Shown piece after piece: positions 39,902 to 51,854 of a DNA stretch of 64,000 bases. The position numbers and the translations under genes are program-made. Numbering within the stretch: the stretch's first letter is position 1; every line of letters begins with the position of its first letter. The notes under the pieces are model-generated. The model saw only the letters and a program-made list of their open reading frames with translations, did no database searches and was not told the DNA's origin. Origin of the DNA: Motacilla alba alba (taxonomy: Eukaryota > Chordata > Aves > Passeriformes > Motacillidae); contig NC_052019.1 of assembly GCF_015832195.1 (NCBI RefSeq), positions 50,533,016 through 50,597,015 of the forward strand. Reading direction: 5' to 3'.

Positions 39902-42900
39902 TCCCACTTGATGTGTGAGTACTGTGGTAAATACTTCAGTGCAAGGAACAACACTTTTAAAGGCACGCTCTGCATCTCACAGGGGATTGCTGTAAAGTGA
40001 AGCACTGCAATTAGCCCTTCAGTTGTATCACCTAATGACTTTGGTGGGTGTTCTGTGCGGGGAATGAGAAAGCAAAGCTCTCTCCTGCTGCCTCAAATTT
40101 CAGTACAAGTAGTTCCCTTCACTAGGTCACAAACATTTTTAAAGCAATGTACGAGGGGAAGTGTTTTGCTGGACTCACTCTGGAACGAGTGTGAGATCAC
40201 ATGTGTGCTACAAAACTGCTGCTTTTGCTTTGCATTATGTGTAAAATTCTGCTGATAGTCAAGAAGAGGGGCACAAACTATGAGGAGAGTTAGCTGTGCT
40301 TCATGGTTATGTTGAAGGCTTATTACCTGAGCTGTGACATGAAGCTGTCATGCTCACAGCAGGTCATGTACATCCTTTCTGTTGAGGATCTGAAGTGACA
40401 GTGCTCAGATCTTTATTGTCCCTGTCCCGAAGGAGTAAGTACAGCAAGTCCATAGGCATGAGGTTGGTGCCTGCTGGTCTTTTAGGCTTTTCTGAAATCT
40501 TGCCTGGGATGTGCAGTGTTGGCACTAGCTCAGTCAGAGGGAGACAACTAGTGCCCCTTTTCTCCTCACTTTTGGCTTTAGTTGACCACTGTGGCTTTTC
40601 ATAAAAGGCTGGCTAATTTGTGCTTTAATTTAGTTTTTTTTTTCAAAACACAAAGCTAACTCTCTTACAGCAGCAGGCAAGATAATACAGAAGCACATGT
40701 TGTTGCTCGAGGACTATGGGTTATATAGTTACACAAATAGTACTGTTGCTCTGTGAAATAAAATTGCTTACTTTATACAGTCTCACAATATGGAATAAAA
40801 ATCTATCATTGAATGGAACATAAGGAAATTTTCACCTGTGAGTCATTGCCAAGGGTCATCAGATCCACGATGGAATTTCCCTCTGTTTCTTGAGCATGAA
40901 AGGTCTGAGATGTGCTACTGTAATTTAAAAAAAATGGAAAAAAACTTTCAAAATATCTTCACCTGTTGCTACAATACTCTGGACTGACTCTCAGATCACT
41001 TTGGTCTTCTCCCTGCATGCAGCTTAACTACTTGGAAATGCAAATAGCAGATGCACCACTGGAGGAAAAGACACCACACCGTGGTCAATATATTATTACC
41101 AGACTAGTAATGCCATTCCTTCTTAGAAAAGGCTGCCTTCTAGTCAAGAGTGAATTGGTGTGACAGCAAATCTGTATTTGCTGAGTGCTCTGAAATCCTC
41201 CTCTGAAAAGCAGTGTGACGTTCATAAGGTTCCCTCTTGCAATGATAGTGCCTAAGCAAGTGAAAAAGGTACAGTTTATCCTGCCTGGGCATTAAATGGC
41301 AAAATGCTTCCCTTTTTCAGTCTTGTTTCTGTTTATACAGGTCCTGAGTAGAAAGCAAATTTACCCTGATATTAGCATCTCTTTCTTTCCAAAACATCCA
41401 TATTCTGCACATGTCCTGCTTGGTTAATGTAACATGTCAGAAACTCTGTTGGAATCAGAATTCGTTTCCCTTTTTGGCTTGATTTGAAAGCAGGCATTCA
41501 GGGAAGAATTACAGGGCAGAGCAGCTTGATGAGGACCACAGGTCCACCAAAACAGATCGGTGTGCAAAGAGCAGGGGAATGTTTTCCAAGCTCTAGAAGG
41601 TAAGCAGAAGTCTCTCGAGGGAGACTGCAACAGAAGCCTGTGTGTGCAGAGGAATGAAATAAAACCTTTTATTAAGAGCATGTGGGTCAAGAGAGAACTT
41701 CTAATACATTCAGGCTGTCAGCATAATGATACAGCCACCTGGCCTGTTTTGGCCTAGCAGGGGGAGTTCATTCATTTAAAGCAGGCATCTCATCTGTTCC
41801 TAGAGGAAGTTTTCCATAATATTGTTTTTTTGATATGAGTAAAGGGATGTGTTATTCCGTTTTCTACCCAGCTACTATGTAATGGTGTGGCAGCCAAGGG
41901 AGTTTATGCACACATCTCAGAGTTATGACTCATCTCGATTTTATTGTAGTGACATGAAAAATCCCCAGCTGAGAAGCATCCGTGCTCTGATGGGCCCTGT
42001 GCAACTGAGAGCTCTTGCCTAGAAAACCAACTGCTTGAAGCAGATAAAAGTGCTGGGAGAAAGCAGAAGTGCAGAGCCACAGGCAGAACCCAGGGCACTG
42101 AAATCCCTGTGTCTTCACCCCAGTCAGATCAAAAAGAGCCACCTCCACATTATTTTTAAAGAAAGCAAGTGCTGTAGGATTTCTAGGCTGTTTTCAACAA
42201 TCTGCACTAATTAAAAAAATATTATAGCTAGGCAGAGAGGAGAAAAAAGACAACCTTGTCCATCTATACTTTTCATTCTTCTTTATCCTCTTAGGTATTC
42301 TTTTATTCTTCCCTATTCCTCTACACATTAAAAGCTCAAAAAGTTGCTCAGATAGATGAAAGAAGAATTCAAATCTTATGAAGTCTAACTGATATATTGA
42401 TTTAATTGTAGGAGAAAACCACCCCATACAGAGACAATAATGTACATTTATGTTTCCTTATCATATACAAAGGTGGATATATTTCATGATTTTTGCTTTC
42501 CTGTCAGGGTGTCAGGCAGGGCAAAGTTACATGAGCACCTGAAGGCTCATCGAGGAGTAAGTGAAACAATTAGAAGTAAAACTCAGTGCTCTCTATTTCT
42601 AAATCTGGACTAACAAAATTATTGGCAGAATGCTTAAATGAAAACTCATGTTGGGGAAGGAAGTTTCTAGAATTTGTAAACAAACATTGAGCTGATCAGC
42701 TGATTCTGGAGTCTCTGGACTTTCTGAGGTTATAAGCTGGGCAGTAAAAGTTAACTTACGTGTGAGCATACAAACCTGCCAAAGATTTTTATACCTGTTC
42801 CATGTGGATAATGTATGCTTTCCATGACCCGTTTTCTCCAGCATTCTTAGCAGTTTTTATCCCCTCTCCTAGATCCTCTTCCAGTTGTCCCTTCCTTCAT

Positions 42901-43625
42901 CTAGCTGTGTGCCATGTATCCTCTCTCCAGCGGTGTCCCTTGTCTGCATTTCAGCGCTCTTGTCGCACTACAGCAAAGTGAACCCCGGGAAGTCTATGTA
43001 GCATTCAGTCCTTGCAAGAGTGGAATTTGCAAATACACCTCAAATGCTAGGCATGTGTTTACTTTTGCTGTCAAACATGCATAACAAACCCAGTGCTGAG
43101 GTCCTACTAAAGACTGACATAAGATTTAACCGAAAGGTCAAAGTCCTTAACTACAGAAGACTGCATGATGTCAAACGTGGATATTCTAATCCACATCAAA
43201 TTTTAGCCACAAGTTATCCTTCTCTTCCATCTTCCCTTGTTCCCGTATAGATGTCACACATGTTTAAATTCAGGCAAGACCTTTCTATCAATGTTAAAAA
43301 AATGTCAGGATCTAATTTAAAATGAAAACATAATTGCAGACTTAATTATAGAATATCATGAACTCCTGCTCAAGGAGAGAACAGGAGAGTGTCCCCATTT
43401 AACTCACCCACTCAGGAAAGATCTGAGATAATACCCAAGTAAATAACAGTCACAAAACCTCAAGCTCCCTGTTTATTAGCCCACCCTGAATATGCCAATA
43501 ATTAGTCCTTCAGAAGGAAAATAAATTGCTGTGCATTATCTCTGGGATGCCTGATATCATATCTGACCTTCAGCATCATTAGTACAGACATGAAGGTCTT
43601 TCTTTAGAATAGAAAATGTAGGGAG

Positions 43626-43701
43626 GGGAAATCTTTCTGTCTACGGGAAATCTTTTTGCCTGCGGGAAATCTTTCTGTCTGAGGGAAATCTTTCTGTCTG
43701 A
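43626..43701 (+). repeat. 19-base tandem repeat, four copies
   Basis: Four head-to-tail units of exactly 19 bases have the form gggaaatctttctgtctNN. Unit 2 carries a few substitutions and the last two bases vary between units. No spacers separate the units and a degraded fifth start (aaagattttt) follows. It is a minisatellite-like expansion. The complement encodes a short repetitive open frame with DRKISLRQKDFPQAK-like text (43579-43815 minus), which is a by-product of the 19-base period. Confidence 0.92.
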
Positions 43702-46700
43702 AAGATTTTTGCTGTGCCAGAGACTCTGTTGTTGGTTTGTTTTTTCGGTTTTTTTTCTAATTTTCCTCATCAAGCTGCTCTGCCCTGTAATTCTTCCCTG
43801 AATGCCTGCTTTCAAATCAATTAGAAAATTTTTTCTATTTTTTTTCTAATTTTTTCTAATTTTTAACTACCACAAGTAAGGTATAACATATCACGTCTTC
43901 TTGGTTTTGTGCTACATTTCCTGGGAAATAGCAAGGGAGATAAACAATTAGCAGCAAGTAGAGTTCAAATTTTATTATTAATACTTTTCCAATCTCATTA
44001 GCAACATGTTAAGTGAACAGGAAGCCTTGACACTAAACAGTTAGAATATGGGGTTTACTCTAAGATTGCTCTTGTACCATTAACTCTGCCCCTTGTAGAA
44101 AAGAAAATACTGGAAAGGTGCAGCCTCTGGACAGTGGAACTTGCACAAAGCAATTTAAAACTCCTGAATGTCAAATTAAATCTCCTAAATTCTTTCTTGT
44201 AAGCTGGGAATATGTGACTGTTTGGCCATCACAGACAGAAACCTAGATGGACTTAGATGGAAGCCAAAAGCATTGCAACGTACCTGAATTAATATTTTGA
44301 AAGCCCTTGAAAGTCTTTTGTGAAAGCTTTGAGCCTTTGCACACTGTACTGGTAATCTAGAATTTCCTTTAAAAGTATTGAAGAAACTCAAGCAAGCTGG
44401 TGATAGCTGTAGGAATGATGGTGAGTGAGGTAAGGCAGAAGGAAACACGACTGGTAATGCAAGGTCACAGACACAGCACTGCAAACACTGCAGGGACATG
44501 TAACTTTTTTTTTCTTCTTTGTCTCAAAACCCTCTCTGTATAATGGAATTCAGAATGAAGAATTGATGAATGTCTCTTCCCATGAGTGCAAAAAAACCTG
44601 AAATTGGACCGACATGGAATTGAGAATGGCATTTTACAGGGAAAGGGAGACAGGCTGAATTTCTAGAACTTGGAATTTGGAAACAGCAATATATACTTGG
44701 GGGAGTTGAGGATGTTTTTACTCATTGAGATCCATTGAACTAGAAATTAATAACAAGAGACAAAGTTACTAGGGTTCTTAAACCAATTTTATTCAAACTT
44801 TTCAGTATAATTTCTGAGACTGAAACTCATTATAGAAAATTCCAGCAAAACCCAAAGATTTTAAATTAAATTCTGAGCTACTGGAACTGGCCCAGTGAGG
44901 AGGGTAATATGACTTAATGCTGAAAGAGGACCTCATCTTGGGAATTAAGAACAGAAGCAATTGGGTATATATTTTTTGGGTTTGATATAAAAAATAATTA
45001 CCAGCTTGCTGGCTTTGAATTATCAGATACTGGAATTCATCGGATGTGTATGTATCAAAGCAAAAAAAAAGTTTACTGAGTTGTTTCAGTAGACTCATGT
45101 CGCGTTTTATACACCACACACCTACTTTAAATCATCCAAGAACTATTTCCTTCAAATGTTAAGCATCTGCATGTAAGAATCAGTCTCTGTTTATCTGTTT
45201 CCTGAGAAAGGAAGGCAGCAGTTGAACGTGTGGCATCTTGTTTTCTCAGAGGTGATTTGAGGGCATTGATTTTGGATCCAAAAGGGAGAAAAGTGCTGCT
45301 ACAATTTGTTATGCTCAGCCTGTTGAGTTCTTTGCAACAGGATGTCCTTGAGGCACATCATGTGGCCAGGCTTTCAGAAAGACCATGGAATTACTCGAGC
45401 TCAGCTGTTTTTGAAACTGATACAGAGCAAGTAAAGAGAGTTCACAGATTTGAAGCAAGTGGTGCCAGATTAAAGTATGATGCTTTGAAGAAACTAGCAG
45501 TTATGGTGTGCTTTATGCAACCTTCACCTTATTAAATGAAAGTGCAGGTCTCCAGTTCTCACTGATCTCGACAGAGTCTCAAACTATGTATCATTAACTG
45601 TGACCTCAGCAGCTAATGCTATAAAACTATTTATTTGCATATTTATTTTCATAAATATGATCCAAATTGTATAAGCCCTTGTAAATAAGTGGCCAGAAAT
45701 ATCATCTTCAGCTACTTCACCTGTCTTACCTACACAGTTGCCAGAAAGAGGGAAGATATGCAGGAAAAATACAATTTGAAAACTGTGTATTTTTCTTTCT
45801 CTCTTGCTTAAATATTTTAATTTCTGCAAGCAGCAGAGTAAAATATTTTCATAATCTGATCAGTTCACTCTAAAATTGATATTCATTAATACAAATTCAG
45901 CATGACTAGAAAGCTAGCAAAAACCAATTACAGACCAAAAAGGGGAGCCAGTTACAAAGTTCTCTCTGCATGAAGCCATGACCTAGAGTTTTATAACACA
46001 GGGATAAAAATTCTCTTTAAAATATTCCAGTTCACAGGCCAAGGCAATATATTCCCATGGCTTTCTAGGCAAAATCAAACACAGGATTTCAGAATGCCCA
46101 TGGTCATGATCCTGAGCTCCCAGGCTGAGCACCATGTGTGTATAAATGCCCATGAATATGCTGAGGAGTTGATTCTTTCCCTGTGGAAGAGGAAGAGCTT
46201 AGAACAGTCATTTTTGGTGACTCTTTGGTGACAGTCACATGCAGCTATGCTGACGGCTGTTCAGTGACACAGAGCAGACACTCTGTCTCCTGGGGCCTCC
46301 GGCACAAACGTGATTCCAGAAGGTCAGAACAAGGCATGTGGGACTAGAATGCTCAGGCTAGACTTCCAATGTTTGGGAATCATCTGTCTTCACAAACTGC
46401 ACCAAACTAATTAAATGAGCTTCACAATCTATTCAGTTAAATGGTCACAATCTCCCAAATCAGTGCCAAGTGTGACTGATGCTTAAATTGAGTTAAAGTA
46501 AATTGATAAAAGGCCTGCTGTAGTCTTTTCTATATGTCAACATTGGATTGGTTAATTTTTCAAGCACAATCTGACATATGCACCCTTCTTTGCTTTTCCC
46601 AGTGTGTTGCAACATTATAAAGGTGATTAAACTGCTCTTCTCACGCTTTCTAGAAACAAAACAGGCAATGTCTACTTAAAGCACCTTTTTAATTGTGCAT

Positions 46701-47027
46701 CTGCATTTTTACAAAGGATTTGTACCAGTGTAATTAATTTAGTTAAAAAAACCCCAGCTTTGACACTTGATAGAAACACTTCCTAGGCACAAAAAAATAT
46801 ATTTACAAACATAAATTGGAGTATAAAGTATAATACAAGGAGAAACATTAACTTAACTAAAGGCTTTTTACTGAATGCCTTTACCATGCAATTACTGTGG
46901 TTCAATTTCTGTGTGTTAACCTGAGCCTCCCACTGATTTTTCAGGTTTGACGTGGGGTGAGGTACTTGTAGAATGAGGGAAACAAATAGCCATTTTGGTA
47001 AGCCTTTGAGAACCTCACACAGCAGGC

Positions 47028-47078
47028 ACTATGCAAGCATAAAGTATGATTATTAATCACACTTTATGCTTGCATAGT
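47028..47078. repeat. 51-base near-perfect palindrome (hairpin/cruciform)
   Basis: Two 25-base arms flank a single central T at 47053. The outer 18 bases (actatgcaagcataaagt, and its exact complement ending the element) pair perfectly. One A/C mismatch follows (47046 and 47060), then seven more perfect pairs to the centre. The element is AT-rich with no real loop. It resembles neither a tRNA nor a usual pre-miRNA, which needs a larger terminal loop. It could be a tiny foldback element or a local inverted duplication. Confidence 0.93.
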
Positions 47079-50044
47079 TACACAACAAAATAGCAGAAGT
47101 GCTCTTGAAAATATGTATTTCCCAACAAGCTGTAGGAAGAAGCTTAAATTACTTTTCTCAAAGTGGCTCTATGTGAAACCAGCTGTTCTAAGCATGAGTC
47201 AGCAGCCTTCCTAGAGTCAAACCCTCCGGCACCTTTCTAAATTCACACTCATTAAAAATGTTCATCACCCTGGTAGAAGTCCCTTAGGTATTTGCCAAGC
47301 AGTGCTGTTAATACATGCAGGAAGAAAAAAAAAACAACAAGGAAAGTATCTCTCTTCACTGCAATTACTTTGAAGAGAGGAGGGAAGACATTCTTTATTA
47401 TTTCAGTTACTAATCCCAGCAGATTTGTGTCATTAGCATGATGAAAATGTCTTTTTTCATTGCTTGAAGGCATGGTCAGAGGGACCAGTGTGACAACCAG
47501 CTTCATATAGAAACCCCCATTCTCTTGTGCTGAGATTGTGGCACTAAGCCTGCTTCCTGCCCATCACTAGTGCATGGCTGCAGGACTTCTCCTTGCCCTG
47601 CTCCCTTTTGGAGTGCTTTTTGGAGGCATGCTTAAAGCTAATTTTGTTGTAAAACATCCTGCCCAAATGGCAGAAATCTCCTGTAGTATCCTTGCCTCTT
47701 CCTTGTGTTTCAATAGATGTGTCTTTAAACATGTGCACAAAACATTTCCATGAAGGAAATTGGAATCACTGTTATGCAGCTGCAGGGGGATTGTCTGTAG
47801 TTAGCAGTAAGAGAATCTGTGGAAACTTGTATTTTAAATATTGAAAATTTGAAATACTTCAAATATGTATTTGTGACTAGCATGGTCTGTGGAGAGGTGG
47901 CGATGAGGCAAATTTCTTTTAGAATACTTGAGTATTGTGCTTAGCTGTAAAAGCTTGAACCTGGATTTCCATTTTCCTGTGAGGAAAGAATGCTTTCAGT
48001 AACATCACAGCTAATCCAGGTAGTGCCATCTTTTGTGCCTGTTGAGTGGCAGATGCTGGATCCCTTCAGATGTGGCAGGAGTGATGCACAGCCTTGAACA
48101 CAAAACTGACCACCTCAGATGCAATATGAGGAGAGAGGAATAGCCTCTTCAGCTCTGCACAGGTGAGCTCAAGCTCCATGGGTGATGCAGAGCCAGGGCA
48201 TGTGGGCTACTCCATTCCATCTCCCCTGAGAACCTGCTGGGGCACATGAAGTGCAAGGAGACATCCTCAGCTCTCCCAATGGATTTGAATACAAGGCAAA
48301 AAATCATTCAGAAATGCGTCCAGCCTAAACTCCACTTTGTCCCTGGGCCTTTAAGTTCCTTCTTCCTGCCTCTTGGTTTCTCCAGAGACGTCTTGGCAAA
48401 GGAAATATTGGGCATAAGGCTGTAGCTGAAATTTACCTTTACCAAATTATGAGCCTCAATACTTGTCTGGGGAGTAATTGGGAGTAACAAGGGTACTCTA
48501 AATTCATGCCCAGGCTTGCTGAGCACTCACTCAAGCCCTCAGAAGTTACTCACCAGACTTTTCATGGCCAATACCTCAAGTATACCAGTAGAAAGAGAAG
48601 GTAGTTATTAACAAAAGACTGAATATGCATGTTGAGAGTGCACATAGGTGAACTTGCATCAAAGCCAGGGAAATGAATGTAAGAACATAATATTTCTAAA
48701 AACACCTGTATGGCTAGAACCCTTGCTCCAAAGGAAAGCTTTAAACTGAGATTACAGGCAGTATAGTTTGTGCCATGATGTCCCAGAAGAAAACATCATC
48801 ATCAAAAATCAGCTGGTTTGGCTCTGGTATTTCAGGTAAGGTAGAATTTATACAGCAGTTAATGCATGGAAATTTTGGAAGGAGGTATGTCTATGTCTGT
48901 GAGGGATAGACTGACTGTGTCTTCATTTACAAAAAATACAGCAAGGCAGCAAGATATGTGTAGAGCACAACAGATGCTCACAACAGAGCACCCAAGCTCA
49001 GTGGTTCTGGGAGATGGGGATTATTTCTCTGGTCTGTAATGTGGTCCAGTGCATCAGGCACACACCAGGAGTGCATTTTCCAGTTTTATCTCACCTGCAG
49101 GGAGTCCCCAGCTGTGTGAGCTCCTTGCAGTGTGATCAAAGGGGAAGGGGTGAAATTTCCTTCAGGAGAACTTAAGGGAAGGTGATGGAGGAGAGGTACC
49201 TTCTTTCTTACACTGACTCTAATCCCATCCCAGACAGTGACTCCCCTGCTTAGCTGGGATTTGTCATTTACCTTTCCAGCAGGATGGGACTTGGAGCACT
49301 TCACTCATTTGCCACATGGGAGATGCTTAGTGGGTTCACATGTCTGAACTAAGCAGCTCCAGCGTGCTGTGGAGACTGCAGAAGGAAAAGACAAAGGAAG
49401 TGATATCTCTTCTTTATCCATCTTGAAATAAAGCTGTAAATTGTGTTATGATTTTGTCGATATATGGTGCTTGCAAAGATTTCAAATAAATAATGTTCTG
49501 ACCCCAGGGGCCTTATTGATTTTGTAATGATTTCAAAGAGAAACCACTCAGTTTACTGTTTGCTGACAAATTCTTTACTCCCTAAGGAATTCCTATTGAA
49601 CATGTAATAAGGACAGGATAAAATAATTCCAAGGAAATACAGAGAGAGGGCTTTGTGCATAGACTGCTCCACGAATCAGTATTTAACCTCTGACCAGTGA
49701 GCACAGGTCTCCTTTAGCTCTATTAGATCAACAGCAAGCTATTATAATTAAATATAAAAACTGTTTAGAGCCTCACTAACATGTCCTGGGAATTAAAGCA
49801 TATGGCAGGGATAAGGATAAAAAGACTTTCCATATGCTAATGACCCTAGATGTCTGAAATAAATTAGATCCATTACAGTTTATGCTCAATAAAAGAAAGA
49901 CTTTAAGCACTCCAAAGTTAGTGACTCGAGACCGATTTTGGCTTAGAAATTCAATCTGCCTGCTTATTAATTCTTAGTAAGGCTCTGGAGGAGACAGGGG
50001 ATGCAAAATCATAATTCTGTGCTGTATCGGAATTTTAAAGTGCC

Positions 50045-50167
50045 ATCAGTTTCTTTTCCTTCTTTTCCTTTTTTTTTTTTTTTGATTAAACTATTTTCAT
50101 GCTTCATTTTTTTTGTTCTCCTCATTTGATTTTGTTCCCATTTTTGTTTAATTTCTTTCTTTTTAAG
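50045..50167 (+). promoter_or_regulatory. UNC5C: Pyrimidine-rich splice-regulatory lead-in to the cassette exon
   Basis: About 120 bases are dominated by T with ttctttt, ccttcttttcc and tttctttctttt clusters and a 15-base T run (50069-50083). YCAY motifs lie at 50043, 50097, 50104, 50122 and 50138, with one more inside the exon at 50171. The acceptor itself is tttttaag, weaker than cag. U-rich CU clusters are the class of site bound by PTBP proteins, and YCAY clusters the class bound by NOVA proteins, both regulators of neuronal exons. Which factor acts here is inference from motifs only. Confidence 0.55.
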
Positions 50168-50224
50168 GTTTCATTTATCCTATTTCAACTGAACAGAGAA
50201 CCCAGAATGAATATGGATTTTCTT
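50168..50224 (+). CDS. UNC5C: UNC5C alternative 57-base cassette exon (extracellular stalk insert)
   Basis: The exon is 57 bases, phase 1 at both ends, between acceptor tttttaag and donor gtaagt at 50225. When included, GGT begins a 19-residue insert GFIYPISTEQRTQNEYGFS and the next exon's first residue becomes serine; when skipped, the second TSP1 exon joins the transmembrane exon through an alanine codon. Both products are in frame. The insert has no cysteine and no N-glycosylation sequon. It sits directly between the last TSP1 and the membrane helix, lengthening the stalk. I recall near-identical residues in mammalian UNC5C isoforms, and paralogue UNC5B has a regulated short exon at the equivalent place. 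Both splice sites are weak outside the core dinucleotides (AAG acceptor, T before the donor), as expected for an optional exon. No open frame track would reveal it, as it was recognised by phase and protein text. Confidence 0.85.
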
Positions 50225-51662
50225 GTAAGTTTAATGTTTGATTTTATGTTCCTGGATGCTGTTCCTTGGGTCAGGTTTACAGTTAGGCAAGCTCAGTGTG
50301 ACTAGCCAAAAAAAAAAGGGACTTATTCAGCAGGGTGACATTCTGCTTGCTTGACAGCAGGCAGAATGTTTGCAGCAGACACAGGATTATAAGGGCCTTT
50401 GTGCACCAGGGAAATGGGAGAAGATGCTGCCTCAGAGACAGAAACTGGAGAGAATGAGCCATCTTCTCATTAAAATTCCCTTAGCAACTGGACGGAGTGT
50501 GGTGGAAGGGTAACTTGTCTTTGAGCCGGAACTCAGGAGTTCTGCTTCCTGAACTGCTGGGTTAAAAATGGGATGTTTCAAGTTGGGTAAATTGAAGGTC
50601 TCATAGCCCGGAGCTGTCAGAGATTGATCAGTCCCTTTCTGCATCTGCCAGCTCTCACCTCTGCAGCTGGAGGGCAGCTTGGCTTAAATGGCTAAAAGAG
50701 ATAAAATAAAAGTGATTTCATATGTTTCAAACCAACAAAAATGGGGTACTAAAAGAGTCTGATTTGTTTTTGCACTTCCTTTTTTCATTAGACTATTTCT
50801 AAAAATGGGATTCTTCACTGCATAGAAATACATCAATTTTTGAACACATATTCAGACCTTTTGGGAAAAAAAATGTCTGGTGGATAATGATGCTAGAGAT
50901 TAGCTTGGAATTGGTGCTGAGGATACGGTACAAGCAGCTAGAGAAATATCATAGCCATTTCCTCACAAGACAGCTCTAATAAATTTTGGTTCCTTTTGGT
51001 AAATTACCACATTATTTCTTGTGCTTACTTCAGCTTTTATCTTAATATGTATGTGTTAATGCCACTGATGAGAATTCAATGCTTGATTCTCTTCTTTACT
51101 AATTTATTAGTTTATATTTTTGAAGGAAAATGGATGGAAGGGAATAATGACAGGCTAGATTTAAAAAAAAAAAAACCAAAAAAACTAACCAAAGATATGT
51201 CCTGATATTCCATAGAAAATTGAATTTTTGGGTTCTTTTAGTTTTTTAAAGTAAAAATAAGGCTTCTGAAGTTTTAAAACCCACATGACTTTGGTATCAT
51301 ATGAACTTCTAAATACCAATATTATGACATTATGTCACTAAGACGTAATCTCATTTCCTAGGGTGAATTTGGTTCATAAGACTAGGTCTATTACATGTTT
51401 TGCTTAGTAGTTCACAGCCTGAGTATTAGATAGATGAACAAGTGGATAGGTAAAGGGTTAGAACACAAGTTAGAGAGAAATCAAGGATTGTTTTCCATCA
51501 AAAGGGCATAGACCTGCTATACGGTGTTGGAAATGGATTTTAAATTAGCCTATAAAAAAGGCAGTAAATATCTGCTGGAAATGAGAATAATAAGAACATG
51601 TTTTCTTGAAAGTCCCTGTAAGGAGGACATTTCTTGAAAGTTCCTGGCCTCTCTCCCTGCAG
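50225..51662 (+). other. UNC5C: 1.4 kb intron between cassette and transmembrane exons
   Basis: The intron runs from donor gtaagt to acceptor ctccctgcag. It contains an A run near 51163-51175 and, just before the transmembrane exon, a 17-base near-repeat (tttcttgaaagtccctg at 51602-51618 and a one-mismatch copy at 51630-51646). The first copy runs into gtaagg, which resembles a donor site. Nothing else was recognised. Confidence 0.8.
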
Positions 51663-51854
51663 CTGCTCCTGACTCAGATGATGTTGCTCTCTACGTGGGG
51701 ATCGTCATCGCTGTGATCGTGTGCCTGGCCATTTCTGTGGTCGTGGCCCTGTTTGTCTATCGCAAGAACCACCGGGACTTTGAGTCGGATATCATTGACT
51801 CCTCGGCACTAAATGGGGGATTTCAGCCTGTCAACATCAAGGCTGCAAGGCAAG
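51663..51854 (+). CDS. UNC5C: UNC5C exon: transmembrane segment and juxtamembrane start
   Basis: The exon is 192 bases, phase 1 at both ends, after acceptor ctccctgcag and before donor gttagt at 51855. It encodes a short acidic extracellular stub ([10 protein letters not shown]), a single hydrophobic helix of about 21-23 residues from [20 protein letters not shown] to V, then the positive stop-transfer YRKNHR and the cytoplasmic [17 protein letters not shown]. The basic residues after the helix fix the orientation with the N terminus outside. The first codon is shared with whichever exon is spliced upstream: alanine from the second TSP1 exon, or serine from the cassette exon. This exon is essential for membrane anchoring, and skipping it would give a soluble receptor in frame. 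Confidence 0.97.

Larger units (their letters stand above)
36805..50167 (+). other. UNC5C: 13.4 kb intron between second TSP1 and the cassette exon
   Basis: This is the largest intron in the window. It contains a CT microsatellite (38696-38722), a 13-base direct repeat (39869-39901), a four-copy 19-base tandem repeat (43626-43701) followed by T-rich low-complexity sequence to about 43865, a 51-base palindrome (47028-47078) and, at its 3' end, a long pyrimidine-rich stretch leading into the cassette exon. Intronic open frames such as 45230-45535 resemble no protein I know. No second gene is seen. Confidence 0.85.

Noticed and set aside
43626..43701. Possible CRISPR-like array
   Set aside because: The 19-base units are contiguous with no spacers, and the context is a vertebrate intron.
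45230..45535. A 101-codon intronic open frame on the + strand
   Set aside because: No recognisable domain, no splice signals that would join it in frame to UNC5C, and the length is expected by chance in a 13 kb intron.
47028..47078. Possible microRNA precursor
   Set aside because: The stem is continuous with a one-base centre, unlike a pre-miRNA with a terminal loop of several bases, and no known miRNA seed was recognised.
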